Source: Paenibacillus sp. NAIST15-1 (GTDB lineage Bacteria; Bacillota; Bacilli; Paenibacillales; Paenibacillaceae). From it: DNA of 64,000 bases. Positions within the stretch are counted from its first letter, which is position 1. Each line of letters starts with the position of its first letter. Under the pieces are notes generated by a model that saw only the letters and a list, made by a program, of their open reading frames with translations, searched no databases and had not been told where the DNA came from. The stretch covers positions 248,001 to 312,000 of the forward strand of contig NZ_BBYF01000004.1 in NCBI RefSeq assembly GCF_001894745.1, given 5' to 3'. This document shows positions 1 to 8,161 of the stretch, piece by piece. Made by a program: the position numbers and the translations under genes.

Positions 1-678
1 AACAGGGAAGCTTCTAGCCCAATATAGAACTGGTGTCGACAACACCGAGATGATGAGCTTAATGACATAAGTAGTAATAAAGATTTGGAACCATACATCC
101 CAAGGCACCATGCCAGCAAACGCAATCGTACAAAATACGAGCGAATCCGCCATTTGGCTAATTCCTGTACTACCATTGCTTCGAATCCACAATTGGCCTG
201 CCTTCGGGTATCGTTCCTTCACCCAACTAAAGAGCTTCACATCTAAGAACTGACTGACGAAATACGCGGTCAAGCTTGCTACGACAAGGCGCGGCATCAA
301 ATCAAAAATATTCGACAGCGATGCTTGTGCCGTACGCGCCATATCAGAAGCCTCAGGCGTAAAGCGAAGAGCCATCTGCATAATAATCGTCGTCATAATC
401 AACGTGAAGAACCCGAACCACACTGCGCGCTTCGCTTCCTTACGGCCGAACTTTTCATTCAATAGATCCGTTGTCAAGAACAGCGTTGCATTCGCCGTGT
501 TGCCAAGCGTCATGACAATGCCGAACATCTCAATCGTCTTGCCAACTTGGATATTGGCGATGACCGTCATTACACCAATCCAAGCATATAGTCCCGACTT
601 GCCAAATGCCCGGTAGCAAATCAAGAAGAAGGCAAAGTTCGCAAGGACGAACAGAATGCCCCAAGTAAAGTTGAACAT
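1..678 (-). CDS. yhhQ: Queuosine precursor transporter (YhhQ/VUT family), partial at left edge
   Basis: The reading frame is open from the ATG at 678 to the first base of the window, giving 226 codons with no stop, so the C-terminus lies outside. The protein is an integral membrane protein with about six hydrophobic segments. It carries family-like stretches such as GNTANATLFLTTDLLNEKFG near residue 60 and SNGSTGISQMADSLVF near residue 170. Members of this family import queuine or preQ1 for the wobble-base modification of tRNA. A GGGAGG ribosome-binding site lies 9 bases before the ATG, embedded in a preQ1-I riboswitch, which supports the assignment independently. The product call is firm; the exact substrate (preQ0, preQ1 or queuine) is inferred. 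Confidence 0.9.
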   Translation of the reverse strand, partial: MFNFTWGILFVLANFAFFLICYRAFGKSGLYAWIGVMTVIANIQVGKTIEMFGIVMTLGNTANATLFLTTDLLNEKFGRKEAKRAVWFGFFTLIMTTIIMQMALRFTPEASDMARTAQASLSNIFDLMPRLVVASLTAYFVSQFLDVKLFSWVKERYPKAGQLWIRSNGSTGISQMADSLVFCTIAFAGMVPWDVWFQIFITTYVIKLIISVLSTPVLYWARSFPV

Positions 679-690
679 ATAATAAAATTC

Positions 691-730
691 CTCCCTAGTT
701 TTGATTACGCGGGATGGTTACGAACCGCGG
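691..730 (-). promoter_or_regulatory. preQ1-I riboswitch overlapping the ribosome-binding site
   Basis: Read on the minus strand, a five-pair stem (CGCGG at 729-725 with CCGCG at 712-708) encloses the loop TTCGTAACCAT. It is followed by the A-rich tail TAATCAAAACTAGGGAGG. This is the H-type pseudoknot layout of the class I preQ1 aptamer (GGUUC loop, then an AAAA-CUAG tail). The tail runs straight into the Shine-Dalgarno sequence of the transporter, so ligand binding should hide it and reduce translation. There is no U-run, so control at translation is more likely than termination. Confidence 0.85.
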
Positions 731-990
731 CGCTCAGGCGCAAGCCATAACTTTACCATATGCATATCGTTCATGCCAATAGAAAAATATCACTGAACAG
801 CGATGCAATTATCCCTTATATTAAGTGGAAGCTATTATTTTACATGGATGGATGAACGTTACCGATGCCCCTCTCGTATATTGTGAGCGATATGGAGGGA
901 ATATATTGTCATACATAGCCGCATCGTCAATGCGCAGCTAATAAACAGTCGTGGAAAAAGTTTGGTTTAGTTAAAGATTTACCCTTTATG

Positions 991-1033
991 TGTGACATAT
1001 ATCACATTAAATAGAGGGAGTTAATGTTAAAAT
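991..1033 (+). promoter_or_regulatory. Fnr/Rex-type box and promoter of pplA
   Basis: A perfect TGTGA-N6-TCACA site lies at 991-1006, matching the Bacillus Fnr (CRP-type) consensus. A TAAAAT -10 box lies at 1028-1033 and no good -35 is present. If transcription starts near 1040, the box is centred at about -41.5, the class II activator position of Fnr. The outer bases differ from the Rex consensus TTGTGA-N6-TCACAA at both ends, so Fnr is favoured. The rest of 731-1103 holds nothing else I can name. Confidence 0.65.
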
Positions 1034-1103
1034 GACATTGTAAATCGGTTAGTTATAATTTTCACAAAGTAATTTTGAACTAAAGAAAAGGTGGGGACTC
1101 TTT

Positions 1104-1613
1104 ATGAAAAAGAAACTTGTACTGTTACTATCCGCAGTATTGGTAGTAGGTATGTTGGCTGGTTGTGGAGATAAGAAAGAAGAAGCTGCAAAACAACCTG
1201 AAACAAACACATCAACAGAAGCGAATAAAGACGCTGCTCAAGTAACATTGAAAGACGGCGACTTCCATGCAGAATCTCCTGATTTCGATGAGAAATCCGG
1301 TTGGAAAGAAACAATGGACATCACAGTTAAAGACGGCAAAATCACAGCTGTAAACTGGGATGGCGTTCATAAAGACGGCGGAGATTCCAAGAAAAAGCAA
1401 TCTCAAGACGGCAAATACGGTATGAAAGCTGGCGGTGCTTCTTCTGAATGGCACGAGCAAGCTGAAAAAATGGAGCAAGAACTTATCGCTAAGCAAGATC
1501 CAGCTGCGATCGCTGTAAACAACGAAGGTAAAACAGACGCTGTATCCGGCGTATCCATCCACGTTGGCAGCTTCGTGAAACTTGCTCAAGAAGCACTGGC
1601 TAACGCGAAGTAA
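1104..1613 (+). CDS. pplA: FMN-binding-domain lipoprotein, PplA-like EET electron carrier
   Basis: This 169-residue protein starts with a lipoprotein signal peptide (lipobox LAGC, lipidated Cys21), followed by a short charged linker of about 30 residues. A single FMN-binding domain covers roughly residues 48-165. Near the C-terminus is DAVSGVS, the position of the [ST]GA[ST] flavinylation motif, which makes Ser151 the likely FMN acceptor instead of the more usual Thr. In Listeria, PplA carries two such domains and passes electrons from the membrane to extracellular iron or flavin. Here only one domain is present. The start follows an AAGGTGGGG ribosome-binding site. Ndh2 lies downstream and an ApbE flavin transferase lies 16 kb away. 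The domain call is firm; the role in EET is inferred from context. Confidence 0.85.
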   Translation: MKKKLVLLLSAVLVVGMLAGCGDKKEEAAKQPETNTSTEANKDAAQVTLKDGDFHAESPDFDEKSGWKETMDITVKDGKITAVNWDGVHKDGGDSKKKQSQDGKYGMKAGGASSEWHEQAEKMEQELIAKQDPAAIAVNNEGKTDAVSGVSIHVGSFVKLAQEALANAK

Positions 1614-1652
1614 GATAAGTCTACTCCTTCCTTGATCACATAGAGATAACAC

Positions 1653-1741
1653 GGAAGCTCCGCAGTAGGAAAGCAAAATGGGCACGAGCAGCGTATGAAT
1701 GCTTGAGAGCCATATATCGCTTTTTTATTCGCGGAGCTCCC
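1653..1741 (+). terminator. Nested inverted repeats between pplA and ndh2, possible partial terminator
   Basis: An inner hairpin (GCG-TATG paired with CATA-TATCGC) is followed by six T residues at 1721-1726. It is enclosed by an outer arm pair, GGAAGCTCCGC at 1653-1663 and GCGGAGCTCCC at 1731-1741. The two structures could compete. That would give partial termination and lower ndh2 output than pplA output, which suits a lipoprotein needed in excess. Confidence 0.45.
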
Positions 1742-1805
1742 TTGTTCGCATTAGATAGTTCAATTTTTAAATATTGACAAATAAGCATTACAACGGGGTG
1801 AAACC

Positions 1806-3677
1806 ATGAAAGAGATCGTTGTATTGGGCGGCGGTTATGGTGGCGTACTGACAGCGAAAAAGCTGGCGAAGCGTCTGAAGAAAGACAAAGACATTCGCAT
1901 TACGCTCATCGACCGTAAACCTTTCCATACGATGATGACGGAGCTGCACGAGGTTGCAGCATGCCGCGTCGAAGAAGAAGCAATCAAAATGGACCTGAAG
2001 CAAATCTTTGCAGGTCTGAAAGTAGACGTTGTGCTGGATGAGATCGAGAACATTGATTTCAACGGACAGAAGCTGCATGGCAGAAAGAAATCCTACAATT
2101 ACGACCATCTTGTTATCGGTACAGGTTGTAAGCCATCCTTCTTCGGTATCGAGGGTGCAGAAGAGAATTCCTTCTCCCTCTGGTCGTTCGAGGATGCAGT
2201 TAAACTGAAGCAACAAATTCGTCAAATGTTCATGGACGGGACGAAGATTTCAGATCCAGAGCTGCGCAAGCAAATGCTCACATTCGTCGTTGTTGGCGCC
2301 GGCTTCACTGGTGTCGAAATGGTCGGCGAATTGGCGGAATATCGCGAAGAGCTGTGCCATGAGTTCCATGTGGACGAATCTGAGGTTCGCCTCGTCGTAG
2401 CAGATATGGCTCCGAAAATCCTGCCAATCCTGCCGCAGAAGCTCATTGACAAAGCGGACAAGTATCTCCGCAAAATGAAAGTTGAAATTATCACAGGTGC
2501 GAAGATTTCCGGCGTTACGCCGAATTCCGTTGTCCTTGGCGATAATGAAATTAAATCGAGCACGGTTATCTGGACTGCTGGTGTCGAAGGTTCTGACCTT
2601 GTAGGCAACCTCGATGTTCAGCAGCAAGGACGCAAGCGCATTTTGACAAATGACAAATTGCAGTCCGTTGATCACAAAAATGTGTATGTTGTCGGCGACA
2701 ACATCTTCTATATTCCGGAAGGCGAAGAGCGTCCTGTACCGCAAATGGTTGAGAACGCCGAGCACTCTGCTGGTCTTATCGCACATAATATCGTGGCTGA
2801 CTTGAAGAATGGCACACATAAGTCGTATAAGCCAACCTTCCACGGTACGATGGTATGTATCGGTGGACGCTACGGGGTAGCCGCTATCGGCACGCCGAAG
2901 AAAATGTTCCACTTCACTGGCTTCATGGCCATGTTCTTCAAGCATATGATTAATATTGTGTACTTCTTGCAAGTACTTGGCTTCCATAAGATCTGGTCTT
3001 ACATGATGCACGAATTCTTCCATGTGAAGAATCGCCGCAGCTTCGTCGGTGGACATTTTGCTAAGCGTTCCCCGAATTTCTGGCTTGTTCCGCTTCGGAT
3101 CTATATCGGTTTCATGTGGTTATCCCAAGGTTGGGAGAAGGCATCGAAATTGCTGAAGGATCCTTCACAGATGTTCCTCATCCCGCCTAAGGCGATGGAT
3201 GGTGTGACTGCAGCTTCTCAAGCGGTTGATGCAGTTCATACAACGGTTGACGCACAAACAGCAGCATCCGCTGTTGAAGGTGCAAGTACGGCTATCAAGG
3301 CGATTCCAGTGCCTGATTTCGTCAAGGGCATTGTCGATTGGTCGATGGATTTGATGTTCTATACAAACGATGGCGGCTATACAGCAATGGCTTACATCTT
3401 CCAAGGCTGCATGGTTGCAGCTGAGGTTATCTTCGGTATTATGTTGATCTTGGGCTTGTTCACAGCGATCGCATCGATCGGAACTGTTGCGATGGGCGTC
3501 ATGATCTACACGTCCGGTATGGCTCCTTATGAAATGTTCTGGTACTTCTTCGGCGGCATCGCGCTTATCGGCGGTTCCGGCAGCACGTTCGGTCTGGACT
3601 ACTACCTGTATCCACGCCTGAAGCGCATTTGGAAGAAGATTCCGTTCGTGAAGCGCTGGTACCTGTATACGGATTAA
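1806..3677 (+). CDS. ndh2: Type II NADH dehydrogenase with C-terminal DoxX-like membrane domain (Ndh2)
   Basis: This 623-residue protein has a two-Rossmann flavoprotein core. The FAD motif LGGGYGG is near residues 6-12, the NADH motif VVVGAGFTGVEM near 159-170, and a late VGDN FAD motif near 297. A C-terminal extension of about 180 residues from residue 430 carries several membrane segments, starting at LVPLRIYIGFMWLSQGWEK, and resembles DoxX. Ordinary Ndh proteins are about 400 residues. The extended form of about 620 residues matches the EET-specific Ndh2 of Listeria, which reduces a separate demethylmenaquinone pool with NADH. The start is the ATG after CGGGGTGAAACC. It probably shares the pplA promoter. 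A terminator hairpin follows at 3710. Confidence 0.9.
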   Translation: MKEIVVLGGGYGGVLTAKKLAKRLKKDKDIRITLIDRKPFHTMMTELHEVAACRVEEEAIKMDLKQIFAGLKVDVVLDEIENIDFNGQKLHGRKKSYNYDHLVIGTGCKPSFFGIEGAEENSFSLWSFEDAVKLKQQIRQMFMDGTKISDPELRKQMLTFVVVGAGFTGVEMVGELAEYREELCHEFHVDESEVRLVVADMAPKILPILPQKLIDKADKYLRKMKVEIITGAKISGVTPNSVVLGDNEIKSSTVIWTAGVEGSDLVGNLDVQQQGRKRILTNDKLQSVDHKNVYVVGDNIFYIPEGEERPVPQMVENAEHSAGLIAHNIVADLKNGTHKSYKPTFHGTMVCIGGRYGVAAIGTPKKMFHFTGFMAMFFKHMINIVYFLQVLGFHKIWSYMMHEFFHVKNRRSFVGGHFAKRSPNFWLVPLRIYIGFMWLSQGWEKASKLLKDPSQMFLIPPKAMDGVTAASQAVDAVHTTVDAQTAASAVEGASTAIKAIPVPDFVKGIVDWSMDLMFYTNDGGYTAMAYIFQGCMVAAEVIFGIMLILGLFTAIASIGTVAMGVMIYTSGMAPYEMFWYFFGGIALIGGSGSTFGLDYYLYPRLKRIWKKIPFVKRWYLYTD

Positions 3678-3709
3678 TTGCTCAACAAGAATAGATGGTA
3701 TGGTGTACT

Positions 3710-3752
3710 GGAAAAGTAATGTGTACTTCGTGTCACATTACTTTCCTTATTT
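3710..3752 (+). terminator. Terminator-like hairpin after ndh2
   Basis: GGAAAAGTAATGTG at 3710-3723 pairs with CACATTACTTTCC at 3734-3746 around a 10-base loop, followed by TTATTTCT. The T-run is imperfect, so read-through into the next gene, 23 bases further on, is possible. Confidence 0.6.
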
Positions 3753-3774
3753 CTGAGGGAAGCGGGGGGTTCCC

Positions 3775-4227
3775 ATGAATCGGCAACTATTGAATCAAAC
3801 AAGTGACCTTCTGGCACAGCATCTCCCGCCGATCACCGGCATTCAATTGGCGGCTGGAACGGATGAACATCTGCTGCTCGACATGGCTCGCATGCTGAAT
3901 GCGTACGATATGCAGCAGCAGGAACGTCAAGTGCTGCTCGGCTGCTACTGGCTGCTTCGTCAGGCACTGCGTACACATCAACATGTCCCGCAGGATGAAC
4001 AGCTCGCGGGCAAGGCTGTGTTGGACGGTGATTTCCTGCTCAGCCTATACTATCAATTCGCCGTTCGCCATGGAATGACACAGCTCATTATAGACTTGGC
4101 AACGACGAACAAGCGCATCCAGATTCGCCGTGTCGAGGGCACTGCCTCGGATATGATGCTTCATCAACGAATGGGCCGTTTCGTGTCCACTCATTATAAG
4201 CAGGTGGCTTCCTATGGCATCATTTAA
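3775..4227 (+). CDS. Short HepS-like protein (heptaprenyl diphosphate synthase component 1-like)
   Basis: The 150 residues contain LDGDFLLSLYYQFAVRHGM around residues 84-103. This resembles the conserved GD-x2-S-x2-Y segment of HepS, the small subunit of heptaprenyl diphosphate synthase. The protein is much shorter than the roughly 250-residue B. subtilis HepS. Its last 14 bases overlap the start of the catalytic prenyl synthase gene, which implies translational coupling and a heterodimer. A GCGGGGGG ribosome-binding site precedes the ATG. I read it as the regulatory, chain-length-setting partner of the next gene. The similarity is weak, so the family call is tentative. Confidence 0.55.
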   Translation: MNRQLLNQTSDLLAQHLPPITGIQLAAGTDEHLLLDMARMLNAYDMQQQERQVLLGCYWLLRQALRTHQHVPQDEQLAGKAVLDGDFLLSLYYQFAVRHGMTQLIIDLATTNKRIQIRRVEGTASDMMLHQRMGRFVSTHYKQVASYGII

Positions 4228-5209
4228 CGGTACGCTGAGCGATCAGCTGAACATCTCCCTACGGCGAATTAATCGGGATTTGGAACGCGTTATTCTGCAC
4301 GATCCGGATGTCCCCTCCCGATCCATTGTCGCGAAGAGCGTGTTGGATCTCATCCGTGCAGGAGGCAAGCGTCTTAGACCTATGATGACAATCGTAGGCA
4401 GCCGCTTCGGCACAGACGTGGAATCCGAAGATGTCTACCGACTAGCCTCTGCTGCCGAGCTTATTCATGTAGCGTCACTTATTCACGACGACATTCTGGA
4501 TCAGTCTGATACGCGCCGAGGCCAGCCAGCGCTGCACTGCAAGACAGGCATCTATGACGCAGTTCACATTGGCAACTACATTATGTGCCGTGTCATCGAA
4601 TTGCTAACAGCTAGCGGCAAGGATCATGAGCCTTACGCACATGATCTGGCGTCGATTACAACGACGCAGCTGTGTCTGGGTGAATATCAGCAGATGGAGT
4701 TGAAATACAACTTCGACCTGTCGCTTGATGCGTATTGGGAGAAGACGCGCAACAAGACGGCGCTCTTGATGGCAACTTGCCTGCAGCTAGGTGCGAAGGC
4801 AGCAGGCGCTGATGAACACGTAATCGATCAGTTGTACGCATTCGGCGATCAGCTCGGGATGGCGTTCCAAGTACGGGATGACATTCTCGACTTCACCCAA
4901 TCTTCGGAATCACTCGGCAAGCCTGCTGGGGTCGATCTGCGAAACGGACATGCAACGCTGCCGGTCATTCTGGCCATGCGTGACGCATCGATCGCAGCGA
5001 AGATACATGAGTTGAAGGCAGATTCACCAGATGATGCATTCGATGAAGCCATTGCGCTTATTCATCGCAGTGGTACATTGGATGAAGCACTTCAAATGAG
5101 TCATGAGTTCATGAAGCAGGCTTGGAATATAACGGAGCAGCTGTCTTCTTATCCTGCCCACCGGGATTTGAAGGCACTGTGGCATTATTTCGAAGCCCGC
5201 ACCTACTAG
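4214..5209 (+). CDS. Polyprenyl diphosphate synthase, catalytic subunit (DmkB/HepT role)
   Basis: This 331-residue trans-isoprenyl diphosphate synthase has both aspartate-rich motifs. The first is LIHDDILDQSDTRRGQPAL near residue 93, and the second is QVRDDILDFTQSSESLGKPA near residue 222. A GGKRLRP substrate-binding motif lies near residue 51. The enzyme condenses isopentenyl diphosphate onto allylic diphosphates to make the long isoprenoid tail of quinones. Its overlap with the HepS-like gene and its place after ndh2 suggest it makes the tail of the EET-specific demethylmenaquinone, as DmkB does in Listeria. General menaquinone synthesis is the alternative role. The family call is firm; the pathway assignment rests on neighbours. 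Confidence 0.88.
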   Translation: MASFNGTLSDQLNISLRRINRDLERVILHDPDVPSRSIVAKSVLDLIRAGGKRLRPMMTIVGSRFGTDVESEDVYRLASAAELIHVASLIHDDILDQSDTRRGQPALHCKTGIYDAVHIGNYIMCRVIELLTASGKDHEPYAHDLASITTTQLCLGEYQQMELKYNFDLSLDAYWEKTRNKTALLMATCLQLGAKAAGADEHVIDQLYAFGDQLGMAFQVRDDILDFTQSSESLGKPAGVDLRNGHATLPVILAMRDASIAAKIHELKADSPDDAFDEAIALIHRSGTLDEALQMSHEFMKQAWNITEQLSSYPAHRDLKALWHYFEARTY

Positions 5210-5216
5210 TAAACTT

Positions 5217-5449
5217 TTGATCACGAAGCAATATCAGAGGAGTAATTCGGCGTCGAATCTTGCACTCACCCTTGAAGTCCGGTGCTCATGTAGTTTCGAC
5301 TACACTGCGCTCCTCCCTAAAAGTTTTGCAGAGCAAAACTCGCTTCGAAAGCGTACGCTTCGGGTTCCTGCAACCTTCTCGGTGCTGAAAAGTTTGCCTC
5401 ACGTTAAATGGCCGAATCCTTGTTCAAATAAGGGTTTGGCTATTTTTTT
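5217..5449 (+). terminator. Structured intergenic stretch ending in an intrinsic terminator
   Basis: The terminator is GCCGAATCCTT (5411-5421) paired with AAGGGTTTGGC (5430-5440) and followed by TATTTTTTT. It closes the prenyl synthase unit. Upstream are several tiny palindromes: AGTTTTGC-AGA-GCAAAACT at 5322-5340, GTAG-TTTCGA-CTAC at 5291-5304, and CGCTTCGAAAGCG near 5341. A 112-codon frame crosses this stretch but runs through the terminator and has no family resemblance, so I do not call it a gene. Confidence 0.6.
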
Positions 5450-5574
5450 AGTATCAATTGTTTACAAATTGTACCGTTTACTCTTTTGTGCGTTAGGGCA
5501 AGGTGGTATTATAAATATGTACAGGCTGCTTGTCTGTCACTTACACCATAGATGAAGGAGGTTGAGGTACGACG

Positions 5575-6102
5575 ATGAAGCCTCGCCAATTCGTAATAGA
5601 AGCAGTCATGCTGGCGGTCTATGGTCAACTGTCTGTGCCGACGCGTCCAGTCGAATATATAATTCCATACACGACGATACTCGAGCTGTACGAAATGCGT
5701 CTGGAAGGTGACCAGGTCATGCCTGATCCCGAGGAAGACGTATATGCCAAGCAGCAAATTGAGGAGCTCATCTCCTACTTCGAGAGCGAGCTGAACAAGA
5801 AGAAGATCGAACGTGCACTGACAGCCCCTTGGCGCCACAGTCCACCGCTTATTTTGCAGGGCAACGTATCCTGCATTGTCGTCAATGCGATGGATAACGC
5901 CCGCTATGGCGAGACATTTGACCCCGTCGAAACGGAACTTATCCTTACCGCTATACGTGAGCAGGCTCCCTTACTTACTGATCAGTTCGAATATGTAGAC
6001 CGCCTGATTACGAACGAAATCCCGATTCCCATTTACGATATCGATGATTTTGAATATGCAATGGAGCAAGAAGAAGTGTCCGGTGATTCAAGTACGAAAT
6101 AA
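5575..6102 (+). CDS. Conserved uncharacterised protein, soluble, 175 aa
   Basis: The protein has no signal peptide or membrane segment. It opens with MKPRQFVIEAVMLAVYG, then has PVEYIIPYTTILELYEM near residue 25 and an acidic tail. I recognise the pattern as a Paenibacillus-conserved protein that is sometimes labelled ADP-heptose synthase, but nothing in it resembles a sugar nucleotidyltransferase, so I give no function. A GAAGGAGG ribosome-binding site precedes the ATG. A possible promoter (TTGTGC, 18 bases, TATAAA) ends near 5513. It is a single-gene unit between two terminators. Confidence 0.7.
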   Translation: MKPRQFVIEAVMLAVYGQLSVPTRPVEYIIPYTTILELYEMRLEGDQVMPDPEEDVYAKQQIEELISYFESELNKKKIERALTAPWRHSPPLILQGNVSCIVVNAMDNARYGETFDPVETELILTAIREQAPLLTDQFEYVDRLITNEIPIPIYDIDDFEYAMEQEEVSGDSSTK

Positions 6103-6146
6103 CAGGAAACCTGCCCCTATTGTTAAGGAGGCGGGTTTCTTGTTTT
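6103..6146 (+). terminator. Intrinsic terminator
   Basis: CAGGAAACCTGCC pairs with GGCGGGTTTCTTG and is followed by TTTT. It begins directly after the stop codon of the 175-residue gene. Confidence 0.85.
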
Positions 6147-6537
6147 ATATGGCTCTTCAATTCGGAGCAAATGGCCACAGCATTTGAGAATATGAAGTGC
6201 TTAACCGTCCTGCTCACCTGTTCCACGATTTCTCTGAGTATCCGTTTCCCCCATACTCCAGGATATTCATCCCACCCCCACTTACATACACTTGCTTCTC
6301 TCTGCTCTGAAGCGTATCCCAGCTACCCTCCAAAAACACCCAATTAACAGCACCGAAAAAAGAGTGATGAATACCTCAGTCATGTGGAATAGTAATATTG
6401 GAAGAAGCATATTTATTTTTACTTATATTGCTATCTGTGGATGGTTGCTGTAAAACCACAACAAGTATTATAATTAATTTACACTCATTATTATACAATT
6501 CGCTGCAGCAGGATATCGACATCAAAGGAGAGTTGTT
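6147..6537 (+). promoter_or_regulatory. Leader and promoter region of the POT transporter
   Basis: No gene is visible in 6147-6440. A promoter candidate lies at 6445-6474: TTGCTG, 18 bases, TATAAT. About 55 bases of leader follow, ending in AAAGGAGAG just before the ATG at 6538. Confidence 0.5.
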
Positions 6538-8028
6538 ATGCCCAATTATGATAAGAAGAAGATAATAGAAAGTGTCCCACAACAAGGGTTTTTTGGACAT
6601 CCTAAGGGCCTTTTCACCCTCTTTTTCACTGAGTTCTGGGAGCGATTTTCTTACTATGGGATGAGGGCTATCCTTGTATTCTTTATGTATTATGAGGTGA
6701 CGCAGGGCGGACTTGGGTTGCCGGAAGACATCGCGCTTGCCATCATGTCCATTTATGGATCACTCGTATATATGTCAGGAATCATTGGAGGTTGGTTGGC
6801 TGACCGAATATTCGGTACGTCGAAAGCGGTTTTTTATGGTGGAGTCTTGATTATGTGCGGGCATATCGTGCTAGCCATACCGGGAAATACCGCGCTTTTC
6901 TTTGTATCTATGATCTTGATTGTATTAGGTACAGGACTGTTGAAACCCAATGTATCCAGTTTAGTGGGGGATATTTATAAGGAAGAGGATAATCGCCGAG
7001 ATGCGGGCTTCAGTATTTTTTATATGGGGATTAACCTAGGAAGCTTCCTCGCTCCTCTGGTTGTAGGAACAGTTGGGATGAATAATTTCCACCTTGGCTT
7101 CGGTCTTGCCGCTGTCGGGATGCTGCTAGGTCTAATTGTTTTCGTAGTAACTCGTCCTAAAAATTTGGGTATTGCCGGTACAGTCGTCGTTAACCCGCTG
7201 TCACCTGCCGAGAAGAAAAAGGTATTTACCATTCTTGGTGTAAGCATTGTTGTTCTCGCTGCTTTAATTACGATTGCGATACTATTAGGCGCACTTACGT
7301 TTGACACCTTTATCAAGCTTGTTGGCGTGTTGGGAATACTGATTCCAACCTTGTATTTTGTCGTGATGTACCGCAGTCCAAAAACAACGCCCGTTGAGCG
7401 TTCCCGAATCATTGCGTACATTCCTTTGTTTATTGCTGCGATTATGTTCTGGGCCATTCAGGAGCAAGGATCTACGATTCTGGCTAACTACGCGGACAAG
7501 CGTACCCAATTGGACTTCGCGGGTATTCATCTTTCACCGGCTTGGTTTCAATCGTTGAATCCACTATTCATCATCCTATTCGCACCTGTATTTGCGTGGC
7601 TGTGGGTTAAGCTCGGCAATCGCCAACCGACTGTACCGCAGAAGTTCTCTCTGGGATTGCTGTTTGCTGGTCTGTCCTTCTTGATCATTTTGCTGCCGGC
7701 TTACTTTGGCGGTGCTGGTTCGCTCGTTAACCCATTGTGGCTCGTCCTCAGCTACTTCGTCGTTGTACTCGGAGAGTTGTGCTTGTCGCCAGTTGGCCTC
7801 TCGGCTACCACGAAGCTTGCACCTGCGGCCTTCTCGGCTCAGACCATGAGCTTATGGTTCCTGTCCAACGCCGCTGCTCAAGCCATTAACGCACAGATTG
7901 TGAAGTTCTATACGCCCGAGACTGAGATGCTATACTTCGGAGTTATTGGTGGGGTGGCCCTCGTACTGAGTCTGGTGCTTTATTTGCTATCTCCTAAGAT
8001 TCAGGGCTACATGAAAGGTGTAAAGTAA
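6538..8028 (+). CDS. dtpT: POT/PTR2-family proton-coupled di- and tripeptide transporter (DtpT-like)
   Basis: This 496-residue membrane protein has about 14 hydrophobic segments. It carries the POT signature FTEFWERFSYYGMRA near residue 30, which includes the ExxER-type proton-coupling motif. The second PTR2 pattern, FSIFYMGINLGSFLAPLV, lies near residue 160, and a GGWLADRIFGT loop near residue 83. It imports small peptides with protons. AAAGGAG precedes the ATG by 8 bases. The unit is monocistronic, with its own promoter and a strong terminator at 8081. The family is certain; peptide range cannot be read from the sequence. Confidence 0.92.
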   Translation: MPNYDKKKIIESVPQQGFFGHPKGLFTLFFTEFWERFSYYGMRAILVFFMYYEVTQGGLGLPEDIALAIMSIYGSLVYMSGIIGGWLADRIFGTSKAVFYGGVLIMCGHIVLAIPGNTALFFVSMILIVLGTGLLKPNVSSLVGDIYKEEDNRRDAGFSIFYMGINLGSFLAPLVVGTVGMNNFHLGFGLAAVGMLLGLIVFVVTRPKNLGIAGTVVVNPLSPAEKKKVFTILGVSIVVLAALITIAILLGALTFDTFIKLVGVLGILIPTLYFVVMYRSPKTTPVERSRIIAYIPLFIAAIMFWAIQEQGSTILANYADKRTQLDFAGIHLSPAWFQSLNPLFIILFAPVFAWLWVKLGNRQPTVPQKFSLGLLFAGLSFLIILLPAYFGGAGSLVNPLWLVLSYFVVVLGELCLSPVGLSATTKLAPAAFSAQTMSLWFLSNAAAQAINAQIVKFYTPETEMLYFGVIGGVALVLSLVLYLLSPKIQGYMKGVK

Positions 8029-8080
8029 GCATCGGGATCCTTTGAAATAAGTATCCGTTGATTCCAACATAAAAGTCAAC

Positions 8081-8120
8081 AAACCCGCCTCATAAGATAA
8101 AGGGGCGGGTTCTTATTGCT
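8081..8120 (+). terminator. Intrinsic terminator of dtpT
   Basis: AACCCGCCTC at 8082-8091 pairs with GGGGCGGGTT around a 10-base loop, followed by CTTATT. Confidence 0.8.
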
Positions 8121-8161
8121 TGTATAAGATTTGGATTAGATCTGGTGGGGTGGCAGAATAT

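Noticed and set aside
5217-5555. 112-codon plus-strand frame after the prenyl synthase
   Set aside because: It crosses a clear intrinsic terminator and the next promoter region, has no family resemblance and no good ribosome-binding site.
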